A DNA stretch of 64,000 nucleotides from Halostella salina (GCF_003675855.1 NZ_RCIH01000009.1:62001-126000), one strand, 5' to 3'. Counted from the first letter of the stretch, positions 15,904 through 24,950 are shown. Notes: generated from the sequence alone by a model not told the origin. Made by a program: numbers and translations.

Positions 15904-16079
15904 TCGTAATCAAGACCACACGTCCATCACAAAAACCCCAGATCAGTTAGGCGTTTTCGCATTAAGGATTCTATCTGCTCTATATTCCCAGTATGATTGG
16001 TTGCGGCATGCTTGGTGTAGTGCTCGATAGAGAGATTGGCCAGTTGGAACCGTTCCTACCGACGAGGGGTCCAAGTAAC

Positions 16080-16454
16080 TCAGATACGCCGAAGTGGTTC
16101 GTCACGGGAGCGTTTCGTTTTCGATGTCACCGTGCAGTCCAGCGTCACTGGCTCACCGTCTGGCCCACCAAACTCCCAGGGCGGATCGGATGTAGGAACA
16201 TCAGCGTCGTAGATGGCTGGCAGTTCGACACCGAGCCAGACAGCGATCACGGGGAGCGAGAGATCGCTGTGGGTGTGAACGAGCGCACCGAACAGCGGCC
16301 CATCTTGCCAGTCCGAGACATCCCCTCGGTCTTGCAGCCACATTGCGAACAGCGATCCCAGTGACGATGCTCGATCAGCCCCGTGATACAGCGCATATTG
16401 GTTTCCATGATGGATCTCCCACTTGTAGGAAACCGGATCGTGATTATCGGCCAT
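16080..16454 (-). CDS. Hypothetical protein of 124 residues
   Basis: It reads KWEIHHGNQYALYHGADRAS, LFAMWLQDRGDVSDWQDGPL and LPVIAVWLGVELPAIYDADV. I do not recognise it. The ATG is the MADNHDP codon; an earlier in-frame start seven codons upstream is less likely. Its ATG shares the tetranucleotide CATG with an ATG on the plus strand. I treat that as a reason to place the plus-strand gene's start further downstream. Confidence 0.55.
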   Translation of the reverse strand: MADNHDPVSYKWEIHHGNQYALYHGADRASSLGSLFAMWLQDRGDVSDWQDGPLFGALVHTHSDLSLPVIAVWLGVELPAIYDADVPTSDPPWEFGGPDGEPVTLDCTVTSKTKRSRDEPLRRI

Positions 16455-16610
16455 GCGGATTCGTTCAGTCAGCAACGCTATATTTGAAAGTGCTGGTTTA
16501 GCAGGTCTTGAGCCGTTATTCGGACAAGCCGAGTCATCGGATTTCTCGTTTTTAACCCCAGATATATCATCACTGAGCAGGCCTGAGAGGAGGGTATACT
16601 TCCACAGAAA

Positions 16611-16616
16611 TTTTAA
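16611..16616 (+). promoter_or_regulatory. TATA-like box before the 402-residue HTH protein
   Basis: TTTTAA within AATTTTAACAG lies 26-31 bases before the GTG at 16642. It is the reason for choosing that start. Confidence 0.4.
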
Positions 16617-16641
16617 CAGTAGTGCGATAGTTGAAAGTCAC

Positions 16642-17850
16642 GTGACATCCTCACACTCACACTGGAAGCGGACGCTCCCCTTGTTTGACCGAAGTGATAT
16701 CCACGAACTAGATGATCTCATTACGGGGTTGCAACGCTGGACAAGTGACGTTGCGAAAGAAGAACTGGATCAGTTGGTGACGCTGGCCCGTCAAGATCGA
16801 CTTGTCACGGTGCGCCTTCATATCGGGGACGGACTACCAGCGACACTCCCGTTCCGTTCCGAAGTCGTAACTGATGCGAAAACAGTGTCCGGTCGGGTCT
16901 GGCAGAATGTTTCGGAGTTCGTATCGGGGGCCGGAGAGTGGGGGCAGATTCAGGACGAACTTCAGACACTCGGCAACCAAGCCTCCGATGCCAATCCAAG
17001 TGAGATCGGATTCGCATGGCAGGAAGTGCAGCCGACGCAGCAACGGACGAGTCAGATACGGCAGGATGCATACGAAGGGCCGCCGTGGGAACGGGTCCAA
17101 GCAGTTGTTGAGCAGGTATCAGAAACGGGTTTGATCGACCGAGATGCAACGCTCGCGGTTGTTGCATGCGACCTGTACGGGTTTACCGTCAATGACGTTG
17201 CCAACCGTACCCAGTACAAAGCGTCGACCGTGTCCGAGGCACGGGAGCGAGGACGAGAGCGATTGTGGGAGATTCGAACGGTCAAATCAGCGATCTCGAA
17301 GACCCGTCGGTGCGACTCACTGGTGACCTCGGTAAAGACGCGGATCCAGCCCGATATTCTCGATGATCCTGACGCAGTTGCATTCGAGGGGCAGGGACAC
17401 GATCCTGAGGATTCGCACGTCGGGAAGCTGTACAAGATCGAGGGGACTGACACAGAACCGGGGGAGGGCTTGGAGATCGTCGATAGTGTTGAACGGTTCG
17501 ATGGCGACCGGATAGGCGGGTACCTCACCCGACGGATCGGCAACCAAACTGAGGAACCTGAACGGTCCCTCATTGATGCGTCCGAACTCGACCGATTACG
17601 ACGGAGCAGCAGACTCAAAGAAAGTGAATTGACGTGGATCGCAGAGTCAATTGCGGACGCGATTCACATCTATACAACCGATGAGGCTGTCGAATCAGCA
17701 GCACCGAAATCGCTAGAAGCGACAGTAACGGATCTGCTTGCGGACGCAAACAAACAGTTCTCAGATGCCGTGGTGGAAGAGCTCGTTTGGTGGATGCGAC
17801 GAAATCCTGATATCGAGGTCAGCATTCCTCCTCATCTCGACCCTGAATGA
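16642..17850 (+). CDS. Hypothetical protein with central sigma-like HTH
   Basis: A 402-residue protein from the GTG start; an ATG at 16453 would add 63 residues but overlaps the divergent gene. The middle holds a helix-turn-helix resembling sigma region 4 or Sigma-70-like homeodomain segments: RDATLAVVACDLYGFTVNDV then NRTQYKASTVSEARERGRER. The N-terminal part (HWKRTLPLFDRSDIHELDDL) and C-terminal part (VVEELVWWMRRNPDIEVSI) match nothing I know. It probably binds DNA. Target and trigger are unknown. Confidence 0.6.
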   Translation: MTSSHSHWKRTLPLFDRSDIHELDDLITGLQRWTSDVAKEELDQLVTLARQDRLVTVRLHIGDGLPATLPFRSEVVTDAKTVSGRVWQNVSEFVSGAGEWGQIQDELQTLGNQASDANPSEIGFAWQEVQPTQQRTSQIRQDAYEGPPWERVQAVVEQVSETGLIDRDATLAVVACDLYGFTVNDVANRTQYKASTVSEARERGRERLWEIRTVKSAISKTRRCDSLVTSVKTRIQPDILDDPDAVAFEGQGHDPEDSHVGKLYKIEGTDTEPGEGLEIVDSVERFDGDRIGGYLTRRIGNQTEEPERSLIDASELDRLRRSSRLKESELTWIAESIADAIHIYTTDEAVESAAPKSLEATVTDLLADANKQFSDAVVEELVWWMRRNPDIEVSIPPHLDPE

Positions 17851-17971
17851 ACTGTTTGTGCCGTTTTTTCTCTGTGGCTACCGGAATGTATCGATCTAAA
17901 TCAAGCAGGAAATCGACAGGGAGACCGTGTGCAATGGCACGTTCATGCGGCACAAAGTGTACAAACGCCAT
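17819..17971 (-). CDS. Possible small protein of 50 residues
   Basis: The minus-strand frame reads MAFVHFVPHERAIAHGLPVD then FLLDLDRYIPVATEKKRHKQ, a plausible compact protein with a basic tail. It overlaps the end of the convergent gene by 32 bases. No family recognised. Support is the amino-acid pattern only. Confidence 0.3.
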   Translation of the reverse strand: MAFVHFVPHERAIAHGLPVDFLLDLDRYIPVATEKKRHKQFIQGRDEEEC

Positions 17972-18119
17972 TAGACGATACTAATCGCATAGCAATCGTC
18001 AGCACAACCCCGTGTTCCAATACTTTCAGAGGTACAGATGCTGCGTCTGAGCCCTCGACAAGGCTGTCGTACTGAGGCACGACACGTACGTATCCAAATT
18101 TGAGTCCGCTGAAACACGA

Positions 18120-18413
18120 TCAGGTCTCTATCGTTTCTCTATTATCTAGATACTGCTGTTCCCACTCCAGTCTGTGCTCTATTTCTCGCTCGCCCCGAGT
18201 CGTCAATACGTACTCGTTGGTCCGCCTATCCTTCTCGGATTTGTTGATCAATCCTTTGTCCACCAGTGTATCCAGGTTCGGGTAGAGCCGTCCGTGGTGA
18301 ACTTCCGACTCGTAATAGTCCTCAAGTTCTGCCTTCAGTGCGAGACCATGTGGTTCTTCCAGTCCAGCAACTGTGTACAGCAGGTCACGTTGGAATCCGG
18401 TCAGGTCGTACAT
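18120..18413 (-). CDS. PadR-family transcription regulator
   Basis: The 97-residue protein is a single PadR winged helix: LTGFQRDLLYTVAGLEEPHG, then HHGRLYPNLDTLVDKGLINK and YVLTTRGEREIEHRLEWEQQ. PadR proteins are ligand-responsive repressors that dimerise through the C-terminal helix, here about 20 residues long. The haloarchaeal form is short like this one. The neighbouring minus-strand operon (18607-19493) is a possible target. Confidence 0.85.
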   Translation of the reverse strand: MYDLTGFQRDLLYTVAGLEEPHGLALKAELEDYYESEVHHGRLYPNLDTLVDKGLINKSEKDRRTNEYVLTTRGEREIEHRLEWEQQYLDNRETIET

Positions 18414-18606
18414 TGGTAATGTCTCTGTATGAAGATAGCAACATATTGGGGCTTAAGTATCGGGGATAACTCGGAGGCGGAGAAGTGAGAGCAAACACAT
18501 CGTGCGGTGGGATCGGTCATTCACCAACTCCGCTAGTAGGGCTAGACCTGATGAGTTCCATTTTGATATGGAGACAGAGCAACATCAAGCGGATCCAACC
18601 AACCTC

Positions 18607-18750
18607 TCATTCACATACAGGGCATTCGAAGACTTGACTGTGAGGATCGCGGTTGATCCATCGTTTTCGTTCCCCACAGTTACTGCAGAACTGTGCCTGT
18701 TCCTTGCAGGCATCGCTGCATCGACAGTCTTGGCCAGGCAGGGGATCCAT
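18607..18750 (-). CDS. Small zinc-finger protein of 47 residues
   Basis: The frame encodes QDCRCSDACKEQAQFCSNCG and ends FECPVCE, eight cysteines that can form two zinc sites. The ATG lies two bases after the stop of the coiled-coil gene, so the two are translationally coupled. No plus-strand frame here has a comparable motif pattern. Confidence 0.65.
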   Translation of the reverse strand: MDPLPGQDCRCSDACKEQAQFCSNCGERKRWINRDPHSQVFECPVCE

Positions 18751-18752
18751 GA

Positions 18753-19064
18753 CTAATCATCTCCAAAATCCGGGTTCCGAAAGTTTTCTTGCATCTCGTC
18801 AGTATCGGGTGTACCATCCCAATCGGTACCTTCCAATCGATTTATACATTCCTGAACGGTACTGCGGACGTGTTCCATCTCCTCGTTTCTGGCTGAGATC
18901 CGGTCTTGAATCTCGTTCAAGTCCTGTTTCAGTTTCTGGTTCTCCTCCCGAGTCGTTTCAAGTTCTGCCTCAAGAGCCTCGATCTGGTTTTGGAGGCGAT
19001 CGACGTGCTGTTTGAGGTCCTCCTTCGAATCGTTCTTGTCCGGTGTGTCTAGAGTGTCAGTCAT
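18753..19064 (-). CDS. Small coiled-coil protein, paralogue 1
   Basis: The 103-residue acidic protein is almost entirely one coiled coil (LQNQIEALEAELETTREENQ). Its N-terminal block, TPDKNDSKEDLKQHVDRL, matches those of the proteins at 19125-19493 and 24621-24950. The shared plan is a D/E-x-P, then D/G-S-K/A-E, then a heptad helix. The C-terminus is unstructured. It lies in an operon with paralogue 2 upstream and the zinc-finger miniprotein downstream. It probably mediates oligomerisation; function unknown. Confidence 0.65.
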   Translation of the reverse strand: MTDTLDTPDKNDSKEDLKQHVDRLQNQIEALEAELETTREENQKLKQDLNEIQDRISARNEEMEHVRSTVQECINRLEGTDWDGTPDTDEMQENFRNPDFGDD

Positions 19065-19124
19065 GATTTGTCGTCGGTAGCGTCGAAGACAATACTCTGC
19101 TCCTTCGTGAATTCTTTTCTGTTC

Positions 19125-19493
19125 TCATTCATTTCCTAATTCTTCGCCGACGCCGTCCACATCTTGAGTCACATCGTAATCTAAAGCGTCGTTCAATGGG
19201 CTACGGTCCGGAAGACCGTACTCACTGTCCTCAGCTAGGTATCGTTCTTCAAACTCCTCTATCTGTTCCTGCACCGACTCCAATGATTCACGTATCGCTG
19301 CGAAGCTTTCGGGCCCGCCGCTACCATGTGTAGCCTTTGGTTCGATCTCGTTGAGTTCTTGTCTCAACTCCTCTTTCTGGGGCCCTTCTATGCGTTTAGC
19401 AAGGAGGTCGATCTGGGTGTGTAGTTGGGCAACGTAGGCCTTCACCTCTTCCTTGCTGTCGAACTCGTTAGGAATTTCGGGGTGATCACTCAT
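19125..19493 (-). CDS. Small coiled-coil protein, paralogue 2
   Basis: A 122-residue protein starting MSDHPEIPNEFDSKEEVKAY, which aligns with paralogues 1 and 3 over about 35 residues, then AQLHTQIDLLAKRIEG. A second helix (SLESVQEQIEEFEERYL) and an acidic tail follow. It is probably the first gene of the three-gene minus-strand operon, 60 bases before paralogue 1. Confidence 0.65.
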   Translation of the reverse strand: MSDHPEIPNEFDSKEEVKAYVAQLHTQIDLLAKRIEGPQKEELRQELNEIEPKATHGSGGPESFAAIRESLESVQEQIEEFEERYLAEDSEYGLPDRSPLNDALDYDVTQDVDGVGEELGNE

Positions 19494-19675
19494 TGCCTCT
19501 TAGAAAAGCTATGTGTATCGAATGGTTTGTGGTTTGGGTGTATTCGAGCCGTTATACAATATTAATTAAATACACGGTCTTGGACATCGAAAATAGGGGT
19601 GTAGTATTGATTTCTGACAATAATAAGAACACAAGTGCCGAGATGAAGAGATGACTGTGGAGTCTCGTTAGATAC

Positions 19676-20536
19676 TTACATCTGGTTTTGGATAACTGAA
19701 TAGATGGAGTCAACAGCTTTTTTCCGATACTTATAGCCAATAATAGGCTGCATCTCAACTTGTAGACCTCCTTCGTCGTTACAAAGCTTATTCACCAGAT
19801 TGCTGTCAGAAACACCTTCCCACCGCATGTTCTCATGGTTGTGTCTAAATTCGTATCTATCCTTTATTCTTTCATCCAGTTTGTCGCTAATTTTCTCTCT
19901 AAATCCTTCTTTGACACCTCCCCCTATACCAGTATAGCTTTTATTTTGAACGTGAAAAGAGATAACCAGATCATATGCCCTATCTCGTACTTTCCCAAGC
20001 CCAGGATAGTTGCCAGATGTCAATCCAGGTTTACTGGCATGCCACCGGTTGAAACTGTTTGGTCCAAACCCGTGTAGGCACCACAAACTTACATTGTAAC
20101 CGTTTTTATCAAGTTTTTTGTATAGACGTATAGCTGCATCATCAGTACCAAATTCGATATCACCGCCATGCGGAGCGTAGATCAGTATCTTATTTTGTTC
20201 GCCGTCATCCCAAACAGTCTCAGCTAATGAATTATTTTTCCGGGCTTCAATGTAGTCTTCCTGTGGGATGACTTTAGAGAGTGTTACCCGTTCGTGATGT
20301 TCAAGACCTGCCTTTTTGCGGGTCTTTTTCGGGACCCTGAGAGGATATTTTTCGTTTTTATGGATCTTCCTGATCCGGACGTAGCATGGACAACCGGAGT
20401 CTCGGTTAATGCGAATGTGGTCGTTTTCTCCTACATTGAGCTGGTTGGCGAGATCAGGTGAGAGGCTACAGCTCCATCTCTTGCCTATGACGCTACTGTG
20501 TCCGGATTTTGATTTATATACCTTTGTCGACACCAT
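19676..20536 (-). CDS. Poly-gamma-glutamate hydrolase-like (PghP superfamily) zinc enzyme
   Basis: The C-terminal 190 residues resemble the phage PghP/DUF867 zinc hydrolase fold: ILIYAPHGGDIEFGTDDAAI carries the first His and acidic ligand, LWCLHGFGPNSFNRWHAS the strand around the active site, and DLVISFHVQNKSYTGIGGG the position of the conserved SIHG. The N-terminal 95 residues (KRWSCSLSPDLANQLNVGEN, then RVTLSKVIPQ) look like a small beta-barrel, AbrB-like or double-psi. Family members cut poly-gamma-glutamate capsules or related amide bonds and are often phage-borne. The gene is AT-rich. Substrate here is unknown. Confidence 0.65.
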   Translation of the reverse strand: MVSTKVYKSKSGHSSVIGKRWSCSLSPDLANQLNVGENDHIRINRDSGCPCYVRIRKIHKNEKYPLRVPKKTRKKAGLEHHERVTLSKVIPQEDYIEARKNNSLAETVWDDGEQNKILIYAPHGGDIEFGTDDAAIRLYKKLDKNGYNVSLWCLHGFGPNSFNRWHASKPGLTSGNYPGLGKVRDRAYDLVISFHVQNKSYTGIGGGVKEGFREKISDKLDERIKDRYEFRHNHENMRWEGVSDSNLVNKLCNDEGGLQVEMQPIIGYKYRKKAVDSIYSVIQNQM

Positions 20537-20954
20537 TTGTATATTCGTTTATTATGAGTCAAGGAATATCTGGTGGTTAGTAAGAATGTGATCTGGGTGA
20601 TCATCAACTCCTCTATTTCTCAACCTGGATTGATAAGGTAGTTGTTTTGATATTCTCCCAATAACTGAAGTGGGGATGATCTTGGAGAGAAACTGTCTCT
20701 TAAGCTGAACCGACGATCTCTCCCTAGGTGGGGCGCATAGCAAGAACTATTTTCGACGAGACAACAATATCATCGCTTACAACGGAGAATAGGGGCGCTC
20801 AATATGTCGGAGAGCTACTTCGCGGCGGACAATCAGGGCATACAGATCGAGATGCCGAGGAGCGTTGCTCACAGGAAGTTTCACACGGTTCCAAAGGCGG
20901 TCGCTGACGTCTTCACGGAGCTTCTTTAGGCAGGCTTTCAGATACTGTATCAAT
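20537..20954. other. AT-rich divergent intergenic region
   Basis: It separates the hydrolase from the phosphoesterase copy. A 41-codon plus-strand frame (20804-20929, [20 protein letters not shown]) and an overlapping minus-strand open frame ([20 protein letters not shown]) are both possible. I cannot decide between them, so I annotate neither. Confidence 0.35.
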
Positions 20955-21623
20955 ATGAAGATCGGATTGATTTCCGATATCCATGGGAATCTCCCGGCAC
21001 TGCAGGCCGTGCTCGAAGATGTTCCCGACGATGTCGACGAACTCGTGTGCCTCGGGGATATCGTCGGATACGGCCCGTAGCCGTCCGAATGTGTGGAACT
21101 GATACAGGAGCACTGCTCGATAGTGATTCAGGGAAATCATGACCGTGAGGCCCTCGACCCAGAAGGCTACACGGAGAACGACCATGCAATGGCTGGCCTG
21201 CGGTATGCACAGGAAGAGTTGATCAAGGCGAATCTGGTGTGGTTACGGAGTCGGCCACGGAAGACGGAGTTCCGTGACGGCGAGATCCTTCTCGTTCACG
21301 ATCATCCGGAGTATATCGACCGATACGTCACCCCCCGACAGTTCCCCAAGATACGGTCGTACTTGGATGAGTACGCCGCCTGTTTCCTCGGGCATACCCA
21401 CATTCAACACGAGGCGATGATTGATGGCCGCCTGATCCTGAATCCCGGGAGTGTGGGCCAGCCCCGTGACGGAGACAGTCGAGCTGCCTACGTAGTTGTC
21501 GACACCAACTCCTGGGAATCTGAATTACATCGAGTCACGTACGACATCGGAAAGGTTCAGGAGAAAGTTGCGGAAGTGAATCTTCCCAGTGAGGTTGCGG
21601 AACGATTGGAGAGCGGCCGATGA
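20955..21623 (+). pseudogene. YfcE-like metallophosphoesterase with in-frame amber codon
   Basis: The frame carries all the metal motifs of a small calcineurin-like phosphoesterase: [39 protein letters not shown] and LGHTHIQHE, then LNPGSVGQPRDGD. TAG at 21078-21080 interrupts it after GDIVGYGP. The intact paralogue at 60223-60888 has Trp (TGG) at exactly this position, so a single G-to-A change explains it. The downstream part from about 21093 could be translated alone but lacks the first Asp-His pair. Confidence 0.85.
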
Positions 21624-21657
21624 TGAACCGCAAGACAAACTGCGATAGCATGGTGAA

Positions 21658-22266
21658 ATGACCCCGAACGTTGTCATTGACGACCTGAAGGCAGTCCTGC
21701 AGGGAGGGCACGGTATCCAGGAATCCGAGTACCGCGAAAAACGATTATCCGCAGCCCTCTCACTGCAGGGCATCGCCTGTACTGACACAGCAGAAGCCGA
21801 GAAGGCGTGGCGTGTTTTATCTGCCGCCGTAACTGAATCTGATTTCCGTGTAGCTCTGCAAGCGGCTCAGGCGCTGGCGTACGTCAGTGGTGGAAGGTCG
21901 GCTGACTGGCAGAAGGTCGTAGGAATTTACTCTGAAGCAGTCTCTTCCGGTGACCGGCTCCACAGAGTCGCAGCCGTCGAAGGCAGTCGCAGAGCGATAG
22001 AGCTGAATCCCGAGGTCACGGCTGATGTCGTGGGGATACTGGGTGATGCCGCTGAAAAAGGGCTCAGTCACATCGTTGAGAAAGACGCTGCTGCTGACGA
22101 TATGAGCGATATTACTGATGACATGGTGAGACAGGAGCGGAGCGCTTGGAAAGCCTTGGCTGGGCTGTCAGAGGCTTCTAGATACGATCCGGAGGCAGTG
22201 AAGCAGGCCGTGGACGAGGAGGTAATACAGCGTTTCTTGAATCCGAGTCTGTTGAAACCCTATTAG
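21658..22266 (+). CDS. HEAT-like alpha-helical repeat protein of 202 residues
   Basis: The protein consists of paired helices with HEAT-like spacing: REKRLSAALSLQGIACTDTA, SDFRVALQAAQALAYVSGGR and LHRVAAVEGSRRAIELNPEV. It is much smaller than the giant HEAT proteins in this window but shares their helix pattern. It follows the broken phosphoesterase on the same strand by 34 bases. Probably a scaffold or adaptor; partner unknown. Confidence 0.55.
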   Translation: MTPNVVIDDLKAVLQGGHGIQESEYREKRLSAALSLQGIACTDTAEAEKAWRVLSAAVTESDFRVALQAAQALAYVSGGRSADWQKVVGIYSEAVSSGDRLHRVAAVEGSRRAIELNPEVTADVVGILGDAAEKGLSHIVEKDAAADDMSDITDDMVRQERSAWKALAGLSEASRYDPEAVKQAVDEEVIQRFLNPSLLKPY

Positions 22267-22417
22267 TCAGATACTATCCGCCTTGTAACAGCCGATAAGT
22301 GGGTTGGCGAATCTATCGCAACTTCGTCTCAGGAGACGTTGAAGCCAATTTTCTAAAACTGTTCTATGCTACCTCTCGTGATGTACTTATTTGCATTACC
22401 CGGTGATTGAGTGGAGC

Positions 22418-22648
22418 ATGAGTGACGACGATTGCGACAATAAGAACAATATCACGGAGGACCAAGTCCGAAAAAGGTTCGAAGAGCTCTACGGTGTCAC
22501 TATTGAGGAAGTCATAGGAGCACTCAAACAGAGTTTAGAGGAGGACCATCGTCTCCTCGAGGAGATGGAAAAAGCAGGCTTCACAGAAGAGGAAAAAGAT
22601 TCGATGCGGGAAATCCAGAACTACGTTGACGAACGTGAGAGCTCTTGA
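22418..22648 (+). CDS. Small acidic coiled-coil protein of 76 residues
   Basis: It reads ITEDQVRKRFEELYGVTIEE, then ALKQSLEEDHRLLEEMEKAG, a highly charged helix. The ATG is chosen over an upstream non-ATG start. It lies in the same-strand series with the HEAT-like gene. Function unknown. Confidence 0.55.
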   Translation: MSDDDCDNKNNITEDQVRKRFEELYGVTIEEVIGALKQSLEEDHRLLEEMEKAGFTEEEKDSMREIQNYVDERESS

Positions 22649-23019
22649 AACTGGTATAAATAACTGATCTGTACTCCCGCGGACAGTGGCAAATCCATCA
22701 TTTTTGAGGCGTTCACTAGGTTCTTTAATTCGAAGTCTAACGGACGGGAAACCAGGGACAGTACCACCGGATGACTCTCGGCAGTAAACAGGGATAGCTG
22801 AGTATCCGGGCGTCTACAGGCGGAACAGGCCGAGTCTCTCGGATCTCGACCGGTGGCGGTTCTCAGTCACAGGCAGAATCATCAGCAGATCACCGAACAG
22901 AAGTTCGGCAAGTGGTGGAATAGACTCATTGAGACTCTCAGCATAGCATGGTTTCAGGGATCGGCACACAACTCCAGTTTTGGCAGTAATGATAAATATT
23001 GTATAGCGTACTAATGGAC
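22649..23019. other. Intergenic stretch without recognised gene
   Basis: No frame with coding character. AAATATTGTATAG at 22994-23006 is a possible TATA region for the following gene, 14-26 bases before its ATG. Confidence 0.4.
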
Positions 23020-23466
23020 ATGGATACAGAGGATACTCGGTTTGAGACCGTTTGCCGGTTGATAAACAAGATGTTAGAACAGCGGACCGGGAACTCGATT
23101 GAGTTCGTGTTCGAAGAGGATGAGGTGGAGGAACTGCTCGCTGCACTTGAATATTATCGGGAAGCAGTAGACCCCAGTTCAGGTGATATCATAATCAAGA
23201 CCGAGTACCGATGTCCGTGTTGTGGCAGCGATGAAGAGTTTCGAGCGCAGGACGGACAGGTTTCGGTGGCGGAGGAACGCCCAGAGATCGGTGTCGAGAT
23301 CGCCAGGGTACACGGCATTACGCAGTGCAGCGAGTGTAAGTTCCAGATCAAGTTGAAACAATACAAACCACTCAAACGGGACGGTTTCAATGCGAATGTC
23401 TGGGAAAACCTGTACGAAAAGAAGTACCGGCAAAGGGAAGCGGTAGCGAAACTGCAACCGTGGTGA
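23020..23466 (+). CDS. CxxC zinc protein of the window's duplicated family, intact copy
   Basis: The 148-residue protein starts MDTEDTRFETVCRL, with an acidic helix (FEEDEVEELLAALEYYREAV). DPSSGDIIIKTEYRCPCCGS follows, and a second zinc half, VHGITQCSECKFQIKLKQYK, so the four cysteines form one ribbon. The C-terminus is basic. The second ATG of two adjacent ones matches the start of the paralogue at 58797-59102, which is broken. Function unknown. Its duplication at both ends of the MoxR/tubulin block ties it to that region. Confidence 0.7.
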   Translation: MDTEDTRFETVCRLINKMLEQRTGNSIEFVFEEDEVEELLAALEYYREAVDPSSGDIIIKTEYRCPCCGSDEEFRAQDGQVSVAEERPEIGVEIARVHGITQCSECKFQIKLKQYKPLKRDGFNANVWENLYEKKYRQREAVAKLQPW

Positions 23467-23665
23467 AATACCCCTGCCTACTCGCTCGCGCTGACGTGGT
23501 CGCTCCTTGAGGAAGGGGTCTTACCCGCCTGCATTTTAGATAACTATTATTGGGTGGTGTACACAATCTCACAAGTCACCATGGTCCGTAACAGCAGTTC
23601 TGCTAGCATCACAAGGTGTCGGATTTCATACGATAGGTCGGCTTTCCGGCGGTTCATTCCTGGAG

Positions 23666-24043
23666 ATGAGTGAGGACATAATTGAGGAGTACCCGAACGG
23701 CTGCCGAATTGTTCATGAAGAGCGGAACTACCCCGATCTGTATCACTTTGAACGGCCGGATAGAAGAGTCAGATCTTTCAAAAACCTTGAAAAAGCCCGT
23801 CTGTACGCCGATGTGTACGAGGTGACGGACGGGTTCAACGAAAAGGACACCGGAACACTAGGCGTCCCCCCAACGGTCGCCCGCGAACGTGACGACATCC
23901 GGATGGCGTATTTTGCAGCGACAATGTCAGTGACTTATGCGGCGCGTGCATTCGAAATCGATGTGGAGAGTACCCTCCACCACGTACAGTGTGTACGTGA
24001 ACGTGCCGACGAACAGCGTTCTCAGGAGACAAACGACAAGTAG
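23666..24043 (+). CDS. Hypothetical protein of 125 residues
   Basis: It begins MSEDIIEEYPNGCRIVHEER and has SFKNLEKARLYADVYEV and MAYFAATMSVTYAARAFEID. The last segment could be a degenerate helix-turn-helix (VTYAARAFEIDVESTLHHV). I recognise no family. About 200 bases of non-coding sequence precede it. Confidence 0.5.
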   Translation: MSEDIIEEYPNGCRIVHEERNYPDLYHFERPDRRVRSFKNLEKARLYADVYEVTDGFNEKDTGTLGVPPTVARERDDIRMAYFAATMSVTYAARAFEIDVESTLHHVQCVRERADEQRSQETNDK

Positions 24044-24182
24044 CGACAGCGTGGTACTACAGCCTCTATGTCTACGCCAACATCAAGAAACTCCGAATGG
24101 ATATTCGTCCAGCCGGGTCGTATCTGATGCTAATTTTCCCTGTTCCGGATGTTCATCATAACCGACAACCGAACCCAGATCT

Positions 24183-24617
24183 TCATTCCCCAATGAATTC
24201 TAATGTCTTCTGATCAACTTCTCCGTTGTAATACCGGTCCAGAGCTGTTCTGAACGGGTCTGGATCATCTGCAACCGCTTCAAACAGCGTCATAGATGAC
24301 TGAAATTTCAAGTCATCCGGATGTCCGAAGATGTCGTTTGCCGACCGTGCTTCGATTCCGTTCACTATCTCTGTACAGTCATACAACCGTCGGCCTAATG
24401 TCGAATGTGATAGATAGGCTTCGGCCTCGTCTCGTGACGATATCGCATAGCGCTGGGCCATCTGGCTATTGCCGAGACCCGCGACTTGCGGGAAAACGAA
24501 CCACATCCAGTGGGTGCGCTTACGACCCGACCGCAACTCTTCTTTCACCTGTTCTATCACGGGATCCTGTGCCTCAACGAACCGTTGTAGATCATAGGGA
24601 TCGGCTGAATCAGCCAT
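24183..24617 (-). CDS. DUF1810 family protein
   Basis: The protein matches DUF1810 along its whole length of 144 residues: DLQRFVEAQDPVIEQVKEEL, then the diagnostic KRTHWMWFVFPQVAGLGNSQ, AYLSHSTLGRRLYDCTEIV and DDLKFQSSMTLFEAVADDPD. The family is widespread and uncharacterised biochemically. Its fold has been linked to nucleotide or ADP-ribose chemistry only by inference. It starts three bases after the coiled-coil gene stop, so the two are co-transcribed downstream of the VWA and MoxR genes. Confidence 0.85.
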   Translation of the reverse strand: MADSADPYDLQRFVEAQDPVIEQVKEELRSGRKRTHWMWFVFPQVAGLGNSQMAQRYAISSRDEAEAYLSHSTLGRRLYDCTEIVNGIEARSANDIFGHPDDLKFQSSMTLFEAVADDPDPFRTALDRYYNGEVDQKTLEFIGE

Positions 24618-24620
24618 CCT

Positions 24621-24950
24621 TTATCGAGAATAGTCGTTTCCGGTGATATCACTAACCGTATCAGCGACGCTCGAGTCAAGACCGCCTCTGTCGCTTCGTG
24701 TGTGTTTGATCTCAGAGAGTCTGTTGGACAGCTGATTTAGCGTATCGATGATTGTATCAACCTCTTGTTGCTGGGTCATCGGTGAACCATCGCGGTCCTG
24801 GTCCAGTTCCTCAATCAAGTTTTGATCGTCTATCTCGGACCGTTTTAGCGCCGCTTTCAGGTCATTCATCTCTTGTGATAACTGTTCAATGTGTTCGGAA
24901 GCTTCTCTTGCAGAACCAAACTGGTCTGGGATGTCCAATCCGTCGGTCAT
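24621..24950 (-). CDS. Small coiled-coil protein, paralogue 3
   Basis: The 109-residue protein starts MTDGLDIPDQFGSAREASEH, aligning with paralogues 1 and 2. Coiled-coil segments LSQEMNDLKAALKRSEI and IIDTLNQLSNRLSEIKH follow. It lies between the VWA gene (70 bases upstream) and the DUF1810 gene. That suggests the paralogue family serves the MoxR/VWA module, perhaps as an adaptor. The role is inferred. Confidence 0.65.
   Translation of the reverse strand: MTDGLDIPDQFGSAREASEHIEQLSQEMNDLKAALKRSEIDDQNLIEELDQDRDGSPMTQQQEVDTIIDTLNQLSNRLSEIKHTRSDRGGLDSSVADTVSDITGNDYSR

Noticed and set aside
20804-20929. 41-codon plus-strand frame before the phosphoesterase
   Set aside because: An overlapping minus-strand frame is equally plausible and neither has a recognisable motif.
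21078-21080. TAG read as pyrrolysine, or TGA codons read as selenocysteine, in broken genes
   Set aside because: The intact paralogue has Trp at this position, no Pyl or Sec machinery or SECIS-like element is visible, and neither residue fits the families.
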